Of a stretch of 64,000 nucleotides of DNA, positions 56,109 to 64,000 are shown piece after piece (the stretch's first letter is position 1; the number at the start of each line of letters is the position of its first letter). Source of the stretch: an uncultured Gammaproteobacteria bacterium. GTDB taxonomy: Bacteria > Pseudomonadota > Gammaproteobacteria > Pseudomonadales > Ketobacteraceae. The position numbers were made by a program, and so were the translations under genes. The DNA lies in assembly GCA_913063125.1 (NCBI GenBank), contig CAJXZM010000001.1, forward strand, positions 1 to 64,000, read 5' to 3'. The notes below the pieces were generated by a model. That model searched no databases. It was not told where the DNA came from and saw nothing but the letters and a program-made list of their open reading frames with translations.

Positions 56109-56830
56109 GAATGATCTCTTCCCAAAGCGGCGCATTTATTAAGAATAGTATTATCAGATATAGAGTTGGTAATATTCGCTCCAACGGAATGAATATATTT
56201 ATTGCAAAAGATGTAAATGCACGAACTGCGCAAAACGTTTTTATGTGTCGTTTCTGTTTGTTTTCTACAGCAATAGTTTCTATAGTAATGGCTTTTGTAG
56301 TAATGGTTCCTACAGCCAAGGCCTCAACGGAAGATGAACGGTTGAAAGCGCTATTTTTGTATAATTTTGCCAACTTTGTTGATTGGCCAGAATCAGCCTT
56401 TCAGGCCAGCGACAGTGATTTGAGGTTGTGTTTGTTTGGGGATATTGCCTTTGGTTCAATGTTGGATGCGGTTGACGGTACACTTATTGGGAATCGTCGT
56501 TTATCGTTAAAACGTACCAAAAAACTAAAAGAAATCGAGGTTGGGTGCCATATGTTATTTGTCTCTCATGAACAGCGTATTCGATTGCCGCATTTTTTTA
56601 CCCAAATCCAATATATGTACGTGTTAAGTGTGGGGGATCGTAAGGGCTTTTCTGAAAAAGGTGGGATTATTAACATTGTTAGAACAGAGGATCAGATGCA
56701 GTTTGATATTAATCTTAGTACGGCAATGGCGAATGGTTTGACCGTAAGTTCTGACTTGCTAAGCCTTGCTCGCGAGGTGAAACGATTGACGCCACAACAT
56801 ATTGCGTCGCCTTCTCAGAGTTTACGTTAA
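56105..56830 (+). CDS. YfiR family periplasmic protein
   Basis: A protein of 241 residues from the ATG that overlaps the tpsA stop by four bases; a second ATG two codons later has better spacing to AAGGG. An unusually long N-terminus (about 55 residues) precedes the hydrophobic signal region (FSTAIVSIVMAFVVMVPTAKA). The mature domain is of the DUF4154/YfiR type: LKALFLYNFANFVDWPESAF, LRLCLFGD, GFSEKGGIINIVRTEDQMQF. YfiR inhibits the diguanylate cyclase YfiN in the periplasm in Pseudomonas; here it stands next to a histidine kinase instead, so it may act on that sensor. Two Cys (Leu-Cys-Leu and GCH) may form a disulphide. Confidence 0.85.
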   Translation: MRMISSQSGAFIKNSIIRYRVGNIRSNGMNIFIAKDVNARTAQNVFMCRFCLFSTAIVSIVMAFVVMVPTAKASTEDERLKALFLYNFANFVDWPESAFQASDSDLRLCLFGDIAFGSMLDAVDGTLIGNRRLSLKRTKKLKEIEVGCHMLFVSHEQRIRLPHFFTQIQYMYVLSVGDRKGFSEKGGIINIVRTEDQMQFDINLSTAMANGLTVSSDLLSLAREVKRLTPQHIASPSQSLR

Positions 56831-56832
56831 CG

Positions 56833-58806
56833 ATGTCAGTGTTTACGTCCTATTTTGCTGATTTGCCGATACGTCGAAAGCTGATGGTGATTATCAGTGT
56901 CGCGTTATGGGTATCGATGTTGGTGGCATCGGGTGCATTTATTGCGTATGACCAACAAACTGCACGACAACGATTGAGTGGTGAGATGCAAGTGCTTGCA
57001 AAAGTGATTGCTGCACGTAGTGGTGCAGCCGTAGCCTTTGGTGATAAAAAAGCGGCAAGCACCAATGTTGCTGCATTTGAATATCACCCGGCAGTGCGTA
57101 TTGCTTGTCTTGTGTCGTCTACGCCAAAACCCTTGGTGCTAGCCCAGTACCGTCGAAAAGCAGATGACGGAGATATCACGAGATCGGATTTTTGTGTGGA
57201 TTCATATTCTACTCATCCTAATGTGCAGAATGAAAATATTCAGCATGGAAAGGTTCAGTATGAAAGACTCTACTTTGATAATGGTTATCTTGTCGTTGTA
57301 GAACCCGTTTTGCTAAAAAACAAGCAGATTGGCCAGTTAGTATTGCAGATGAGTTTACAACAAATTCAGCAGCGACTTTGGCAGTTTGCAATAGTAGCGT
57401 TGATGATTCAGTTTGCCGCAGGTTTGTTAGCATATCTATTGACAACGCGATTACAGAGAATGATTACTGATCCTTTGCAGCAGCTTAGTACCGTTGCTGA
57501 TCATATTACAGGAAGTCATGATTATTCTTTAAGAGCGAGTAAAAACGGTAGTGATGAAGTTGGTGTTGTAGTAACTGCATTTAATGACATGTTGCACACC
57601 ATTCAAGAAACGCATCACCAATTAAAAGATGTGATGTTTGAACTAGAAGATAAGCGAGAGCAGAGCGATGCATTAGCCCGCTCTGCAAATGAGCGTCGTA
57701 CAGAAATTAGCGAGTACTTTGCTGGTGCAAGTCATGATCTTCGCCAGCCCCTTCATGCCATGGGATTGTTTGTAGAAACATTGCAACAAGAGCAACAAGA
57801 CGGCGCGAACAGTCATGTGTTAACACGTTTGGATCAATCCATCGAACACCTAGAGTTGCTGTTAACGGATTTATTAGATGTTTCAAAGTTGGATGCAGGG
57901 GTAAAAAAGGCGAAAAAATCTTCTGTGAAAATACGCCCTTTGTTGCAGCGGGTGGAGAATGATTTCTCCATGTTGGCAGAAGATAAACAACTTCGATTGT
58001 CATTGTTTATCGCAGATAAAGTCTATACTGACATAGACTCGCTTACGTTACACACTGACCCAATGATGTTAGAGCGTGTTATCCGGAATTTACTTAGCAA
58101 TGCGATTCGTTATACTGAAAACGGCGGCATATTGATCGCTTGTCGAGTGTATGCTGGGGCTGAAGTGAGTATAGAGGTTTGGGATACTGGGCGAGGTATA
58201 CCTGAGGAACAACAGCGTTGTATTTTTGAATCACATAGACAGCTAAATAATGAAAATCAAGAGCCGGAAAAAGGGTTTGGATTAGGGTTGTCAGTCGTTA
58301 GGCGTTTAACGGATAGTTTGTCTCATCCATTATCTATTAAATCCCAAGAAGGGCAGGGTACAGTCTTTAAGATACGGGTACCCTTAGCATCAACTTCATC
58401 CTCAATTTCAACTATAACCGGATTGCCAAACGCCATTGCAGGGAAAAAACTATTACTGCTTGATGATGACGTAGTTGTGCTGGATTCACTTGAAACGGTA
58501 CTTGTTGCATGGGGAGCTGAGGTGAAAAAAGTATGTTCTTTTGACGCACTCAAAATGGTACTCAACGAGGGGTATCAACCAGATGTTATGCTTTCTGATT
58601 ACAATTTGAAGGATGAGGGAAATGGCTTGGAGGCCATCGATTACCTCCGTACTCAGATTGACCAGTTTGTCCCCGCGTTGATAATTACAGGGGAAACCGA
58701 TAGTGACGTATTTAGTGCGATTGGAGAAAATGGGCTTAAGATGCTAAAGAAACCAGTGAAACCGGCAAAACTAAGGGCTATGTTGGGGTATTTGCTGGCG
58801 TCATAA
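56833..58806 (+). CDS. Hybrid sensor histidine kinase with CHASE8-like periplasmic domain
   Basis: A 657-residue kinase that starts 2 nt after the YfiR stop. Transmembrane helices lie at about 16-38 and 188-208; between them is a CHASE8-like part (LAKVIAARSGAAVAFGDKKAA), the domain that YfiN uses with YfiR. A HAMP domain (about 208-262), a coiled coil, HisKA with His301 (GASHDLRQPLHAMG), HATPase_c (NLLSNAIRYTENGG, DTGRGI, GFGLGLSVVRR) and a receiver domain with Asp589 (MLSDYNLKDEG) follow. It is a hybrid kinase of the type often paired with LuxR-type regulators. YfiR binding is inferred from the gene order and domain type. Confidence 0.88.
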   Translation: MSVFTSYFADLPIRRKLMVIISVALWVSMLVASGAFIAYDQQTARQRLSGEMQVLAKVIAARSGAAVAFGDKKAASTNVAAFEYHPAVRIACLVSSTPKPLVLAQYRRKADDGDITRSDFCVDSYSTHPNVQNENIQHGKVQYERLYFDNGYLVVVEPVLLKNKQIGQLVLQMSLQQIQQRLWQFAIVALMIQFAAGLLAYLLTTRLQRMITDPLQQLSTVADHITGSHDYSLRASKNGSDEVGVVVTAFNDMLHTIQETHHQLKDVMFELEDKREQSDALARSANERRTEISEYFAGASHDLRQPLHAMGLFVETLQQEQQDGANSHVLTRLDQSIEHLELLLTDLLDVSKLDAGVKKAKKSSVKIRPLLQRVENDFSMLAEDKQLRLSLFIADKVYTDIDSLTLHTDPMMLERVIRNLLSNAIRYTENGGILIACRVYAGAEVSIEVWDTGRGIPEEQQRCIFESHRQLNNENQEPEKGFGLGLSVVRRLTDSLSHPLSIKSQEGQGTVFKIRVPLASTSSSISTITGLPNAIAGKKLLLLDDDVVVLDSLETVLVAWGAEVKKVCSFDALKMVLNEGYQPDVMLSDYNLKDEGNGLEAIDYLRTQIDQFVPALIITGETDSDVFSAIGENGLKMLKKPVKPAKLRAMLGYLLAS

Positions 58807-58874
58807 ACGTTATTCAAAATAGTGGACTAATATATAACGATACTTGCTTAACTCGCTTGGCAATAGGTCGCGTT

Positions 58875-59051
58875 ATGGAAAATGAGAGGGAACATGAAGT
58901 AGCTAGGTTGCTTCAAAATATTGGGTGCAAGATGAAAAAGCCCGCGTTCGGGGCCGGTTGGGTTATTGTAGAACCCCTCGGAGGACGAGTTTCGGTTGCT
59001 TGTCTTAGAGAGGCCGAGGAATACTACTTGTTACATCAACAACCATCGTGA
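58875..59051 (+). CDS. Small hypothetical protein (58 aa)
   Basis: I do not recognise it. From the ATG (AGGT about 7 nt upstream) it reads MENEREHEVARLLQNIGCKM and ends in VACLREAEEYYLLHQQPS. It has no signal or membrane segment and is helical at both ends. It lies 68 nt after the kinase and ends 10 nt before the stop of the convergent LysR gene. It could be real or chance. Confidence 0.4.
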   Translation: MENEREHEVARLLQNIGCKMKKPAFGAGWVIVEPLGGRVSVACLREAEEYYLLHQQPS

Positions 59052-59061
59052 CCTGTACTGA

Positions 59062-59985
59062 CTAGGTGGCGTTAGCTTTGGTATTTACTGTCTCGTTAAC
59101 AGTATCGTTTACATAGCTACGTATGAACTTTTTAAAGAGAACCATTTTTTGGGGTTGGTACCGTGTTTTGTTACACAGTAGTTGAGCTTTTTGCGTTGGG
59201 AATGGAAGCTCTGGGAATATCGATTCTAATGCTCCACTTTTAATGTCCTGGTTGATCATTACATCCAACATCATAGATATACCACCGCCTTGTTTAATCC
59301 ACTGGTAGAGCGCGTAAACATCATCTGTGGTATCGAACGACTCTAGATCCAGCGTGCCTCCTTGGCTGGGGAAAAGTTGGCGTATACGATCCGATAAATT
59401 AAGATAGGTTGGGATAATAGCTATGTGATTCTTTAAATCGAGTAAGTTTTCTGGTCTGCCGTGTTTTTCTATGTATTCTGGAGAGGCACAAAATACAGGG
59501 CGAGTGTCTAAAAAAGGTATTGCAGTTAGCCGGGAATCTTTTAGTGGAGCAATGCGAAAGGCAAAATCGATCTGCCCATCAATCAAGTCTTCAATTTCGT
59601 TCGAGACGGATACGTGAAACTTGATGTCAGGGTGTTGTTGTTTGAACTTGTTGAGCATAGTAAAAAAATGAGGTTGTAATAATACCCGGGGGCAGGACAG
59701 GGTGAGCTTTCCCATGGTACGTTTTTGATTGTCAGCGAGTCGCTCTTCTGCTTCAGCCACCGAGGAAAGAATTGTTTTGCAGTCTCGGTAAAAGGATTTT
59801 CCAACATCGGTTACTGCCAGTGAGCGGGTCGAACGCTCTAAAAGGGTTGTACTAAGAGAGTCTTCTAATTGTGTTAATTTTTTACTGATAGCGGAAGGGG
59901 ATAAATGAAGCGCTTGCGCTGCTTTCGATAAGCTTTCTAGCTCGACAATAGTAACGAATGCCTGGTATTCATCAAGTTTACCCAT
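59062..59985 (-). CDS. LysR family transcriptional regulator
   Basis: A 307-residue LysR protein: N-terminal winged helix (YQAFVTIVELESLSKAAQAL, SAISKKLTQLEDSLSTTLLERSTRSLAV) and a periplasmic-binding-like effector domain (about 90-290, GKLTLSCPRVLLQ, IDFAFRIAPLKDS). It is divergent from the metallo-beta-lactamase-fold gene with 170 nt between them, the classic arrangement for LysR control of the neighbour. The ligand is unknown. Confidence 0.88.
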   Translation of the reverse strand: MGKLDEYQAFVTIVELESLSKAAQALHLSPSAISKKLTQLEDSLSTTLLERSTRSLAVTDVGKSFYRDCKTILSSVAEAEERLADNQKRTMGKLTLSCPRVLLQPHFFTMLNKFKQQHPDIKFHVSVSNEIEDLIDGQIDFAFRIAPLKDSRLTAIPFLDTRPVFCASPEYIEKHGRPENLLDLKNHIAIIPTYLNLSDRIRQLFPSQGGTLDLESFDTTDDVYALYQWIKQGGGISMMLDVMINQDIKSGALESIFPELPFPTQKAQLLCNKTRYQPQKMVLFKKFIRSYVNDTVNETVNTKANAT

Positions 59986-60156
59986 GTTAAACTTCCTCTA
60001 AGAGAATATTATTGAAAATAATTCACTAATGTTTTTGTATTCTTTCACTTATATTCACGAAAAGAAAGCCTCAATATGGACTGTGACATCTGTTGGGACC
60101 TCAGTTGAACGAGTCAGTTGATAAAGCCCTGCTAATACGTAATCGAGAGGTTTTCT

Positions 60157-61122
60157 ATGAAAAAAACAGTCATTTTAGTGCTTGTAGCGGTATTAGGCCT
60201 TGTTATCACCCTCGTAGCTTCTTTGCTGGGGTGCGCATCTGCGCCCATAAGGCAGGTTTATGTTGTACCTGAAACTAACGCTACTGCTGATTGGAGAAAG
60301 ATTCGAAGCGGCGCTAGTCAGGTAACCTTCAAAACGTTAATGACAGGCGTGGTGACGGTTCCAGTCTCTGGTATGCTAAACCTCGATAACCCCAAAACGA
60401 AATCTTATCTTCAGGGTAAAATAGCGTCAGGGGGCGATCTTGTAAAAAGTGTTGATGTCGAGGTGTATGCGCATTGGATTCGCCACCCTGAAAAGGGGGA
60501 TATCTTTATTGATTCAGGCCTTGATGCTCGGTTTCGCGACACCGCGAGAGGAAGTCTAAAAGGCCTGATTTCTCGATGGATAGTTGAGGGTAGTGTTCAG
60601 CTTGCCAATCAGGATATCTTAAGTCAGATTGAAGAAAACGATATTAATGTGAAAATGGTGTTTTTAACCCATGTACACGGAGATCATTCATCTGGCTTGC
60701 CAGTACTGCCCCTCGGTATACCCGTTGTACTTGGGAAAAATGCGTCGTTACATCAATACCCACTAATTATGTATAACGATCACTTTGATAATGTAGCTGT
60801 ATTGCAGACGCTGGATTTTGATGGGCCCAGCGTGGTGAATGTTGAGCCTTTGGGTAAAATGATTGATCTTTTAGGGGACGGTTCTTTGTGGGCAATATCT
60901 ACACCAGGACATACGAATGGGCATATTTCTTATTTAGTGAATTCAACAGAAGGGTGGGTGTTGCTAACGGGAGATGCAAGCCATACGCGTTGGGGCTTTG
61001 AAAATAATGTGATACCGGGGTGGTCAGAGGATGAAGGTAAGGCAAGGAAAAGCTTGAAGGCGTTGCGAGCATTTAGTATGGAAAATAACGATGTGAGAGT
61101 GGTGTTTGGACACGAGAGTTAA
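60157..61122 (+). CDS. Metallo-beta-lactamase-fold hydrolase, probable membrane-anchored
   Basis: A 321-residue protein with an N-terminal hydrophobic segment ending in LLGC-AS, a plausible lipobox. The MBL motif is complete: His172-x-His174-x-Asp176-His177 (THVHGDHSSG), STPGHTNGH, TGDASH and FGHES. This is the quorum-quenching-lactonase-like or glyoxalase-II-like type; the substrate is not inferable. The start has AGAGG about 8 nt upstream. The divergent LysR regulator probably controls it. The periplasmic or envelope location is unusual for the lactonase group. Confidence 0.82.
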   Translation: MKKTVILVLVAVLGLVITLVASLLGCASAPIRQVYVVPETNATADWRKIRSGASQVTFKTLMTGVVTVPVSGMLNLDNPKTKSYLQGKIASGGDLVKSVDVEVYAHWIRHPEKGDIFIDSGLDARFRDTARGSLKGLISRWIVEGSVQLANQDILSQIEENDINVKMVFLTHVHGDHSSGLPVLPLGIPVVLGKNASLHQYPLIMYNDHFDNVAVLQTLDFDGPSVVNVEPLGKMIDLLGDGSLWAISTPGHTNGHISYLVNSTEGWVLLTGDASHTRWGFENNVIPGWSEDEGKARKSLKALRAFSMENNDVRVVFGHES

Positions 61123-61278
61123 GCAATTTATGAGTCAATAGGGCCTTAGGGACGAGGCAATAATCGTTTGTGCGACCAGGACCCATAAAGTGCTTTTGCG
61201 TGGAGATGGGGGGGGGTGTGTCAATTGCTTTCTTAGCCATCTTTTGTTTCACTCGTTATTCTACTTTTACACAGTGAC

Positions 61279-62487
61279 ATGACAATGAAGGCAGCAATTC
61301 TTTGGGGATCTGAATTATCTCCATACACTCTTAAAATTCAAGCGCTTCTCGAATATGCGAAGGTACCTTATCGATTGTTGCCCGCAAATGGCAAGCGTAT
61401 TGAAAATCTCGAAATACAGGCGAGGATAGAAGTTGCGAAATTTACAGGAATGGTTACCCGGTTCCCCGTAATGTCAGATTTGGATGAGTACCCTCTGGTG
61501 CCTTATTTGACAGAAGACGGTCGACATTTTCAGTTTGATTCAACGGCGATAGCACATTGGTTGGATTCTCAAAAGGGAGGAGGTGGGAGTAGTAGAGTTA
61601 ATGTGAGTTTTTTTCCAAAATCACCGGCACTACGGTTTTTAGCAACATTAATTGATGATGCGATGGATGAATTTGGCCTATATATGGTGCATCATATGCG
61701 CTGGGTAACGTCTGCCACATCGAATAACGCGGGAGCTCGCTTGGCTCGGGAATTTAAACATATATTGCCGATGGGAGCTCGCTGGTTGGTAGCGAAGCAA
61801 TTTTCTGAACGACAAGCTTCCCGGTTACCTTATCTTTTTAGTGTTGCGCCTGAAGGGCGTCGTTGGCAAGTTAAAGAAAGCTTGCAACCTCCATCTATCG
61901 CCTATTGGCCTGAAAGTCACAGCTTATTAAATAATGCATGGCTAACATATCTTAGTGCGATGGAAAGCCTGTTGGAGAAACAGCCTTATGTATTGGGAGC
62001 TCATTTTACCATTGCTGATGCCAGTATCTATGGTCAGTTATCCATGAATTTAAAAGACCCTGCTGCGGCAAATCTCTTGAAAGAAGTGGCGCCTCTTACG
62101 TATGATTGGCTCTGTGGGATACGTGACGGGAAACATGTGTTAATTGATGCCGTTGATGACGAATGGAAAATCACACCTCAAACAATATCAGCTTTTAAAC
62201 CGTTGCTTGATATTGTTATGCAAACTTACTCATCACTAATGGTGCAAAATAGTCGTGCTTATGATTCTTATAAAAGGGGGGGGCAGACAGTATTTAATGA
62301 AAAAGGGTTTGATCAACAAAAAGCACTGTATGACGGTGAGTTAATGGGAGAGCCGTTTCGCTCAGTAGTAAAAACCTTTCAAGTGCGAGTTTGGCAAGAT
62401 ATCTGTGATACGTGGCAGGATTTGAATGTTGAGGACCAAGATAGTCTGAAATCGTTTATTTCACAGTGGGAATTATTTGAGCATTAG
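61279..62487 (+). CDS. Glutathione S-transferase family protein
   Basis: A 402-residue GST-like protein. The N-terminus (AAILWGSELSPYTLKIQALL) has a thioredoxin-fold beta-alpha-beta start with a Ser-Pro in the active-site position, the middle has FQFDSTAIAHWLD with the SNAIL/TRAIL-like DSTAI, and the C-terminal domain (about 230-270) has KQPYVLGAHFTIADASIYGQL with the typical N-capping motif. It is longer than usual, with an extra 120-residue C-terminus. The substrate is unknown. It lies 156 nt downstream of the MBL gene on the same strand. Confidence 0.78.
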   Translation: MTMKAAILWGSELSPYTLKIQALLEYAKVPYRLLPANGKRIENLEIQARIEVAKFTGMVTRFPVMSDLDEYPLVPYLTEDGRHFQFDSTAIAHWLDSQKGGGGSSRVNVSFFPKSPALRFLATLIDDAMDEFGLYMVHHMRWVTSATSNNAGARLAREFKHILPMGARWLVAKQFSERQASRLPYLFSVAPEGRRWQVKESLQPPSIAYWPESHSLLNNAWLTYLSAMESLLEKQPYVLGAHFTIADASIYGQLSMNLKDPAAANLLKEVAPLTYDWLCGIRDGKHVLIDAVDDEWKITPQTISAFKPLLDIVMQTYSSLMVQNSRAYDSYKRGGQTVFNEKGFDQQKALYDGELMGEPFRSVVKTFQVRVWQDICDTWQDLNVEDQDSLKSFISQWELFEH

Positions 62488-62668
62488 ATTTGCGGGTTTT
62501 GCTGAGGTTGTTATTTTCATCAAAGCCCGCTGTTCTTATTTCGTTCTTTCAATCTAACCGTTACTAATCTAGTCGTTGCTAAGGAGCCAGTATTGGCGCT
62601 TGCTGAGAGAGGTTCCATTGTGTAAATGTTCTCTGTTGTACCAATTATTTTAGGACAATCATTTTTAA

Positions 62669-62980
62669 TTAATCGTGAATGCGATATACATCCAAATCCG
62701 ATTTTGTGATTTTCCCTCCAATCATTAAAATCCGACCTTGATATCGTTGCTCTCCCGTTGTGGTAAATTCAAAGGTGTACGAGCGACAAAAGCAGAGGTA
62801 ACCTTGTTTGCTCCGTGTTATCCATAATTTTTGTTGTTCAACAGTTTGGTCTAAAAACTGCAGGTTATCTAACCCGCACAAGCGCTTAGCTTCAATGATA
62901 GCGTGCTCTTTGCTTTGAGATCCGTACCACCAAAAGGCAATAACACTGATGGGGATGAAAAATAATAGGATGTCGCTCAT
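62669..62980 (-). CDS. DUF3301 family membrane-anchored protein (103 aa)
   Basis: From the ATG at 62980; the open frame extends further into the preceding gene. It has one N-terminal hydrophobic segment (ILLFFIPISVIAFWWYG) and then the DUF3301 core AIIEAKRLCGLDNLQFLDQTV, FCRSYTFEFTTTGEQRYQG. The family is small, widespread in gammaproteobacteria and of unknown role. It lies 10 nt downstream of the LuxR-type regulator on the same strand. Confidence 0.8.
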   Translation of the reverse strand: MSDILLFFIPISVIAFWWYGSQSKEHAIIEAKRLCGLDNLQFLDQTVEQQKLWITRSKQGYLCFCRSYTFEFTTTGEQRYQGRILMIGGKITKSDLDVYRIHD

Positions 62981-62990
62981 AATCGTTGCA

Positions 62991-63731
62991 CTATAAAAGG
63001 TGGTGGGTTCGCGCAAAAGAAACTGCTTGGGTACGATTGTTCACGTTACAGGCTCGTAAAATAGCTGCTACATGAACTTTTACCGTGCTAGGAGACATAG
63101 TAAGTACTTTGGCAATCTCTTTGTTGGATAGGCCATCATCCATGAGAAGGAGTACTTCTTTTTGCCTTTCTGTCAATTGAACGGTGACAGTGTCATTGGC
63201 CGTATTGGATGAGGATATGTTGGTGGCGTTGGCGTGTGTTGTATTTGCAGTATTATCCGCTAGCTTGCCATTCTCACCACTCTCACCACTCTCACCACTC
63301 TCACCACTCTCGCCACTTAGGTTGGCTTTTAATATTGCAGGCGGGACATAAATACCTCCGGCTAGGATGAGCTGAATAGCGCTGATCATTACCGATGACT
63401 TGGAGCTTTTAGTGATAAACCCGCTTGCTCCTTGTTGTAATGCTTGCTGGATTTTTTGAGCGTTTTCGTTGGCGGATAACATGGCTACAGGGATGCTTGG
63501 GTCAAAAGACTTGATTTGTTGCAGTAACGAGAAGTCTTGGTTGTCCGGTAAGTGCAAATCTAACAAGATTAAATCTAGATCTTGGTGTTGTTGAACGGCT
63601 TCCAGCGCGGTTTTGGCGCTGTCAGCCTCCAAAACATTGACGTCGGCTTCTGCAGTGTTTAACTGCAGTTTGAGCACCAGGGCTAACCCTTCTCTAAATA
63701 GGGGGTGATCGTCAACTAATAATATATCCAC
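62991..63731 (-). CDS. LuxR/NarL-type response regulator
   Basis: A protein of 246 residues from the GTG at 63731; the frame goes on 26 codons to a TTG that does not match the family. The receiver domain (1-120) has DD at 7-8, the phospho-acceptor Asp58 (LILLDLHLPD) and Lys near 108 (FITKSSKS). A linker with GESGESGESGESGENG (four perfect repeats and a variant) leads to the helix-turn-helix (about 180-246, LTERQKEVLLLMDDGLSNKE, MSPSTVKVHVAAIL). It is a candidate partner of the orphan hybrid kinase that ends at 58806, although the distance is 5 kb and other kinases are possible. Confidence 0.85.
   Translation of the reverse strand: MDILLVDDHPLFREGLALVLKLQLNTAEADVNVLEADSAKTALEAVQQHQDLDLILLDLHLPDNQDFSLLQQIKSFDPSIPVAMLSANENAQKIQQALQQGASGFITKSSKSSVMISAIQLILAGGIYVPPAILKANLSGESGESGESGESGENGKLADNTANTTHANATNISSSNTANDTVTVQLTERQKEVLLLMDDGLSNKEIAKVLTMSPSTVKVHVAAILRACNVNNRTQAVSFARTHHLL
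63272..63316. repeat. 9-bp tandem repeat, five copies
   Basis: TCTCACCAC occurs four times in a row and once as TCTCGCCAC. It encodes the GESGESGESG linker on the minus strand of the response regulator gene. In-frame slippage would change the linker length between strains without breaking the gene. Confidence 0.9.
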
Positions 63732-63875
63732 AGAGAGAGCGTAGCCTATAGGGAGAGTCGTTTGATGGTATTGTAAGAGGTTTGCCCGAAGTATAATGGC
63801 ATTCAGCAAGATTTATAGCGTTGAATTAACGAATGTTTGAAAGTTTTGCAGGTTATAACGACTTTTAGTGATAAG

Positions 63876-63909
63876 AAACGGTAGCGATTAGGGGATATAG
63901 CTACCGTTT
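63876..63909 (-). terminator. Hairpin after the last minus-strand gene
   Basis: AAACGGTAGC and GCTACCGTTT pair perfectly around a 14-nt loop, 28 nt beyond the stop of the gene that enters the window from the right. It is followed by a short U-containing stretch on the minus strand (TTTCTTAT). Confidence 0.6.
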
Positions 63910-63936
63910 GCAACAAATGGCACCTTATAAAGTATG

Positions 63937-64000
63937 TTATGCGGCTAAGCTTGGGTCATCTTGTTCCATTTTGCGATAGCTGTTAATGAAGGTGTCAATA
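63937..64000 (-). CDS. 3' end of an unidentified gene
   Basis: A minus-strand frame is open from the window edge and ends with TAA at 63937-63939. The visible C-terminus reads DTFINSYRKMEQDDPSLAA. The downstream hairpin supports a real gene end. The family cannot be told from 20 residues. Confidence 0.5.
   Translation of the reverse strand, partial: IDTFINSYRKMEQDDPSLAA

Noticed and set aside
63272..63316. CRISPR-like repeat
   Set aside because: Units are 9 bp, contiguous and inside a reading frame; there are no spacers or cas genes.

Overview
The window is chromosomal DNA of moderate GC content from a Gram-negative, most likely marine, gammaproteobacterium. The evidence is a complete set of gammaproteobacterial housekeeping types (FabA-type dehydratase, YaeQ, GlpG rhomboid, NsrR/Hmp pair, Bcp, ferrochelatase, DUF3301 protein), a sodium-pumping oxaloacetate decarboxylase (OadGAB), a chitin-degrading LPMO-chitinase, two-partner secretion, and a VasX-like type VI secretion effector module. 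I cannot name genus or species. No rRNA, tRNA, CRISPR array, prophage or intact insertion sequence was seen.

Layout. 1-10.9 kb: the end of a sulfotransferase gene, then a giant (about 3,000 residue) repeat-rich surface protein with a DUF4347 domain and a C-terminal outer-membrane barrel, a small orphan protein and a Tat-type amidase. 11-18.8 kb: a YhaO/YhaN-like DNA-repair nuclease/ATPase pair, a Pmp3-type membrane peptide, an AraC regulator next to a FabA-like dehydratase, and an unknown three-helix membrane protein. 18.8-26.1 kb, minus strand: three tightly packed genes that look like a type VI effector (VasX-like N-terminus, coiled coil, hydrophobic pore-like segment) with two peptidoglycan-binding partners. 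26.7-30.2 kb: oadG-oadA-oadB, closed by a 31-bp perfect palindromic terminator. 30.3-34 kb, minus strand: a small unknown protein, a membrane Ser/Thr kinase with a second, catalytically altered kinase domain, and ferrochelatase. 34.2-37.3 kb: Bcp peroxiredoxin and a hybrid 7TM histidine kinase. 37.5-41.5 kb: a secreted PI-PLC-like/lectin protein, then GlpG, a thioesterase and YaeQ. 41.7-43.5 kb: divergent hmp and nsrR with a good NsrR operator between them. 43.6-47.8 kb, minus strand: two tandem paralogous secreted proteins of unknown function and a secreted START-like protein. 48.0-50.8 kb: an AA10-CBM5-CBM5-GH18 chitin-degrading enzyme. 51-58.8 kb: a TpsB-TpsA-YfiR-histidine kinase operon. 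58.9-64 kb: LysR regulator divergent from a metallo-beta-lactamase-fold lipoprotein and a GST-like protein, then a LuxR-type response regulator with a DUF3301 protein, and the 3' end of one more gene.

Genes that probably work together: YhaO with YhaN; OadG, A and B as one membrane sodium pump; NsrR repressing hmp; the three VasX-region genes as a secreted toxin unit, with the convergent three-helix membrane protein as a possible immunity factor; and TpsB, TpsA, YfiR and the CHASE8-like hybrid kinase as an adhesin secretion unit with its own sensory control. The least explained items are the giant protein whose sorting-signal-like segment lies before, not after, a barrel domain; the kinase-pseudokinase; the type VI module; the 111-bp stem-loop upstream of the TPS operon; and the tandem unknown secreted proteins.
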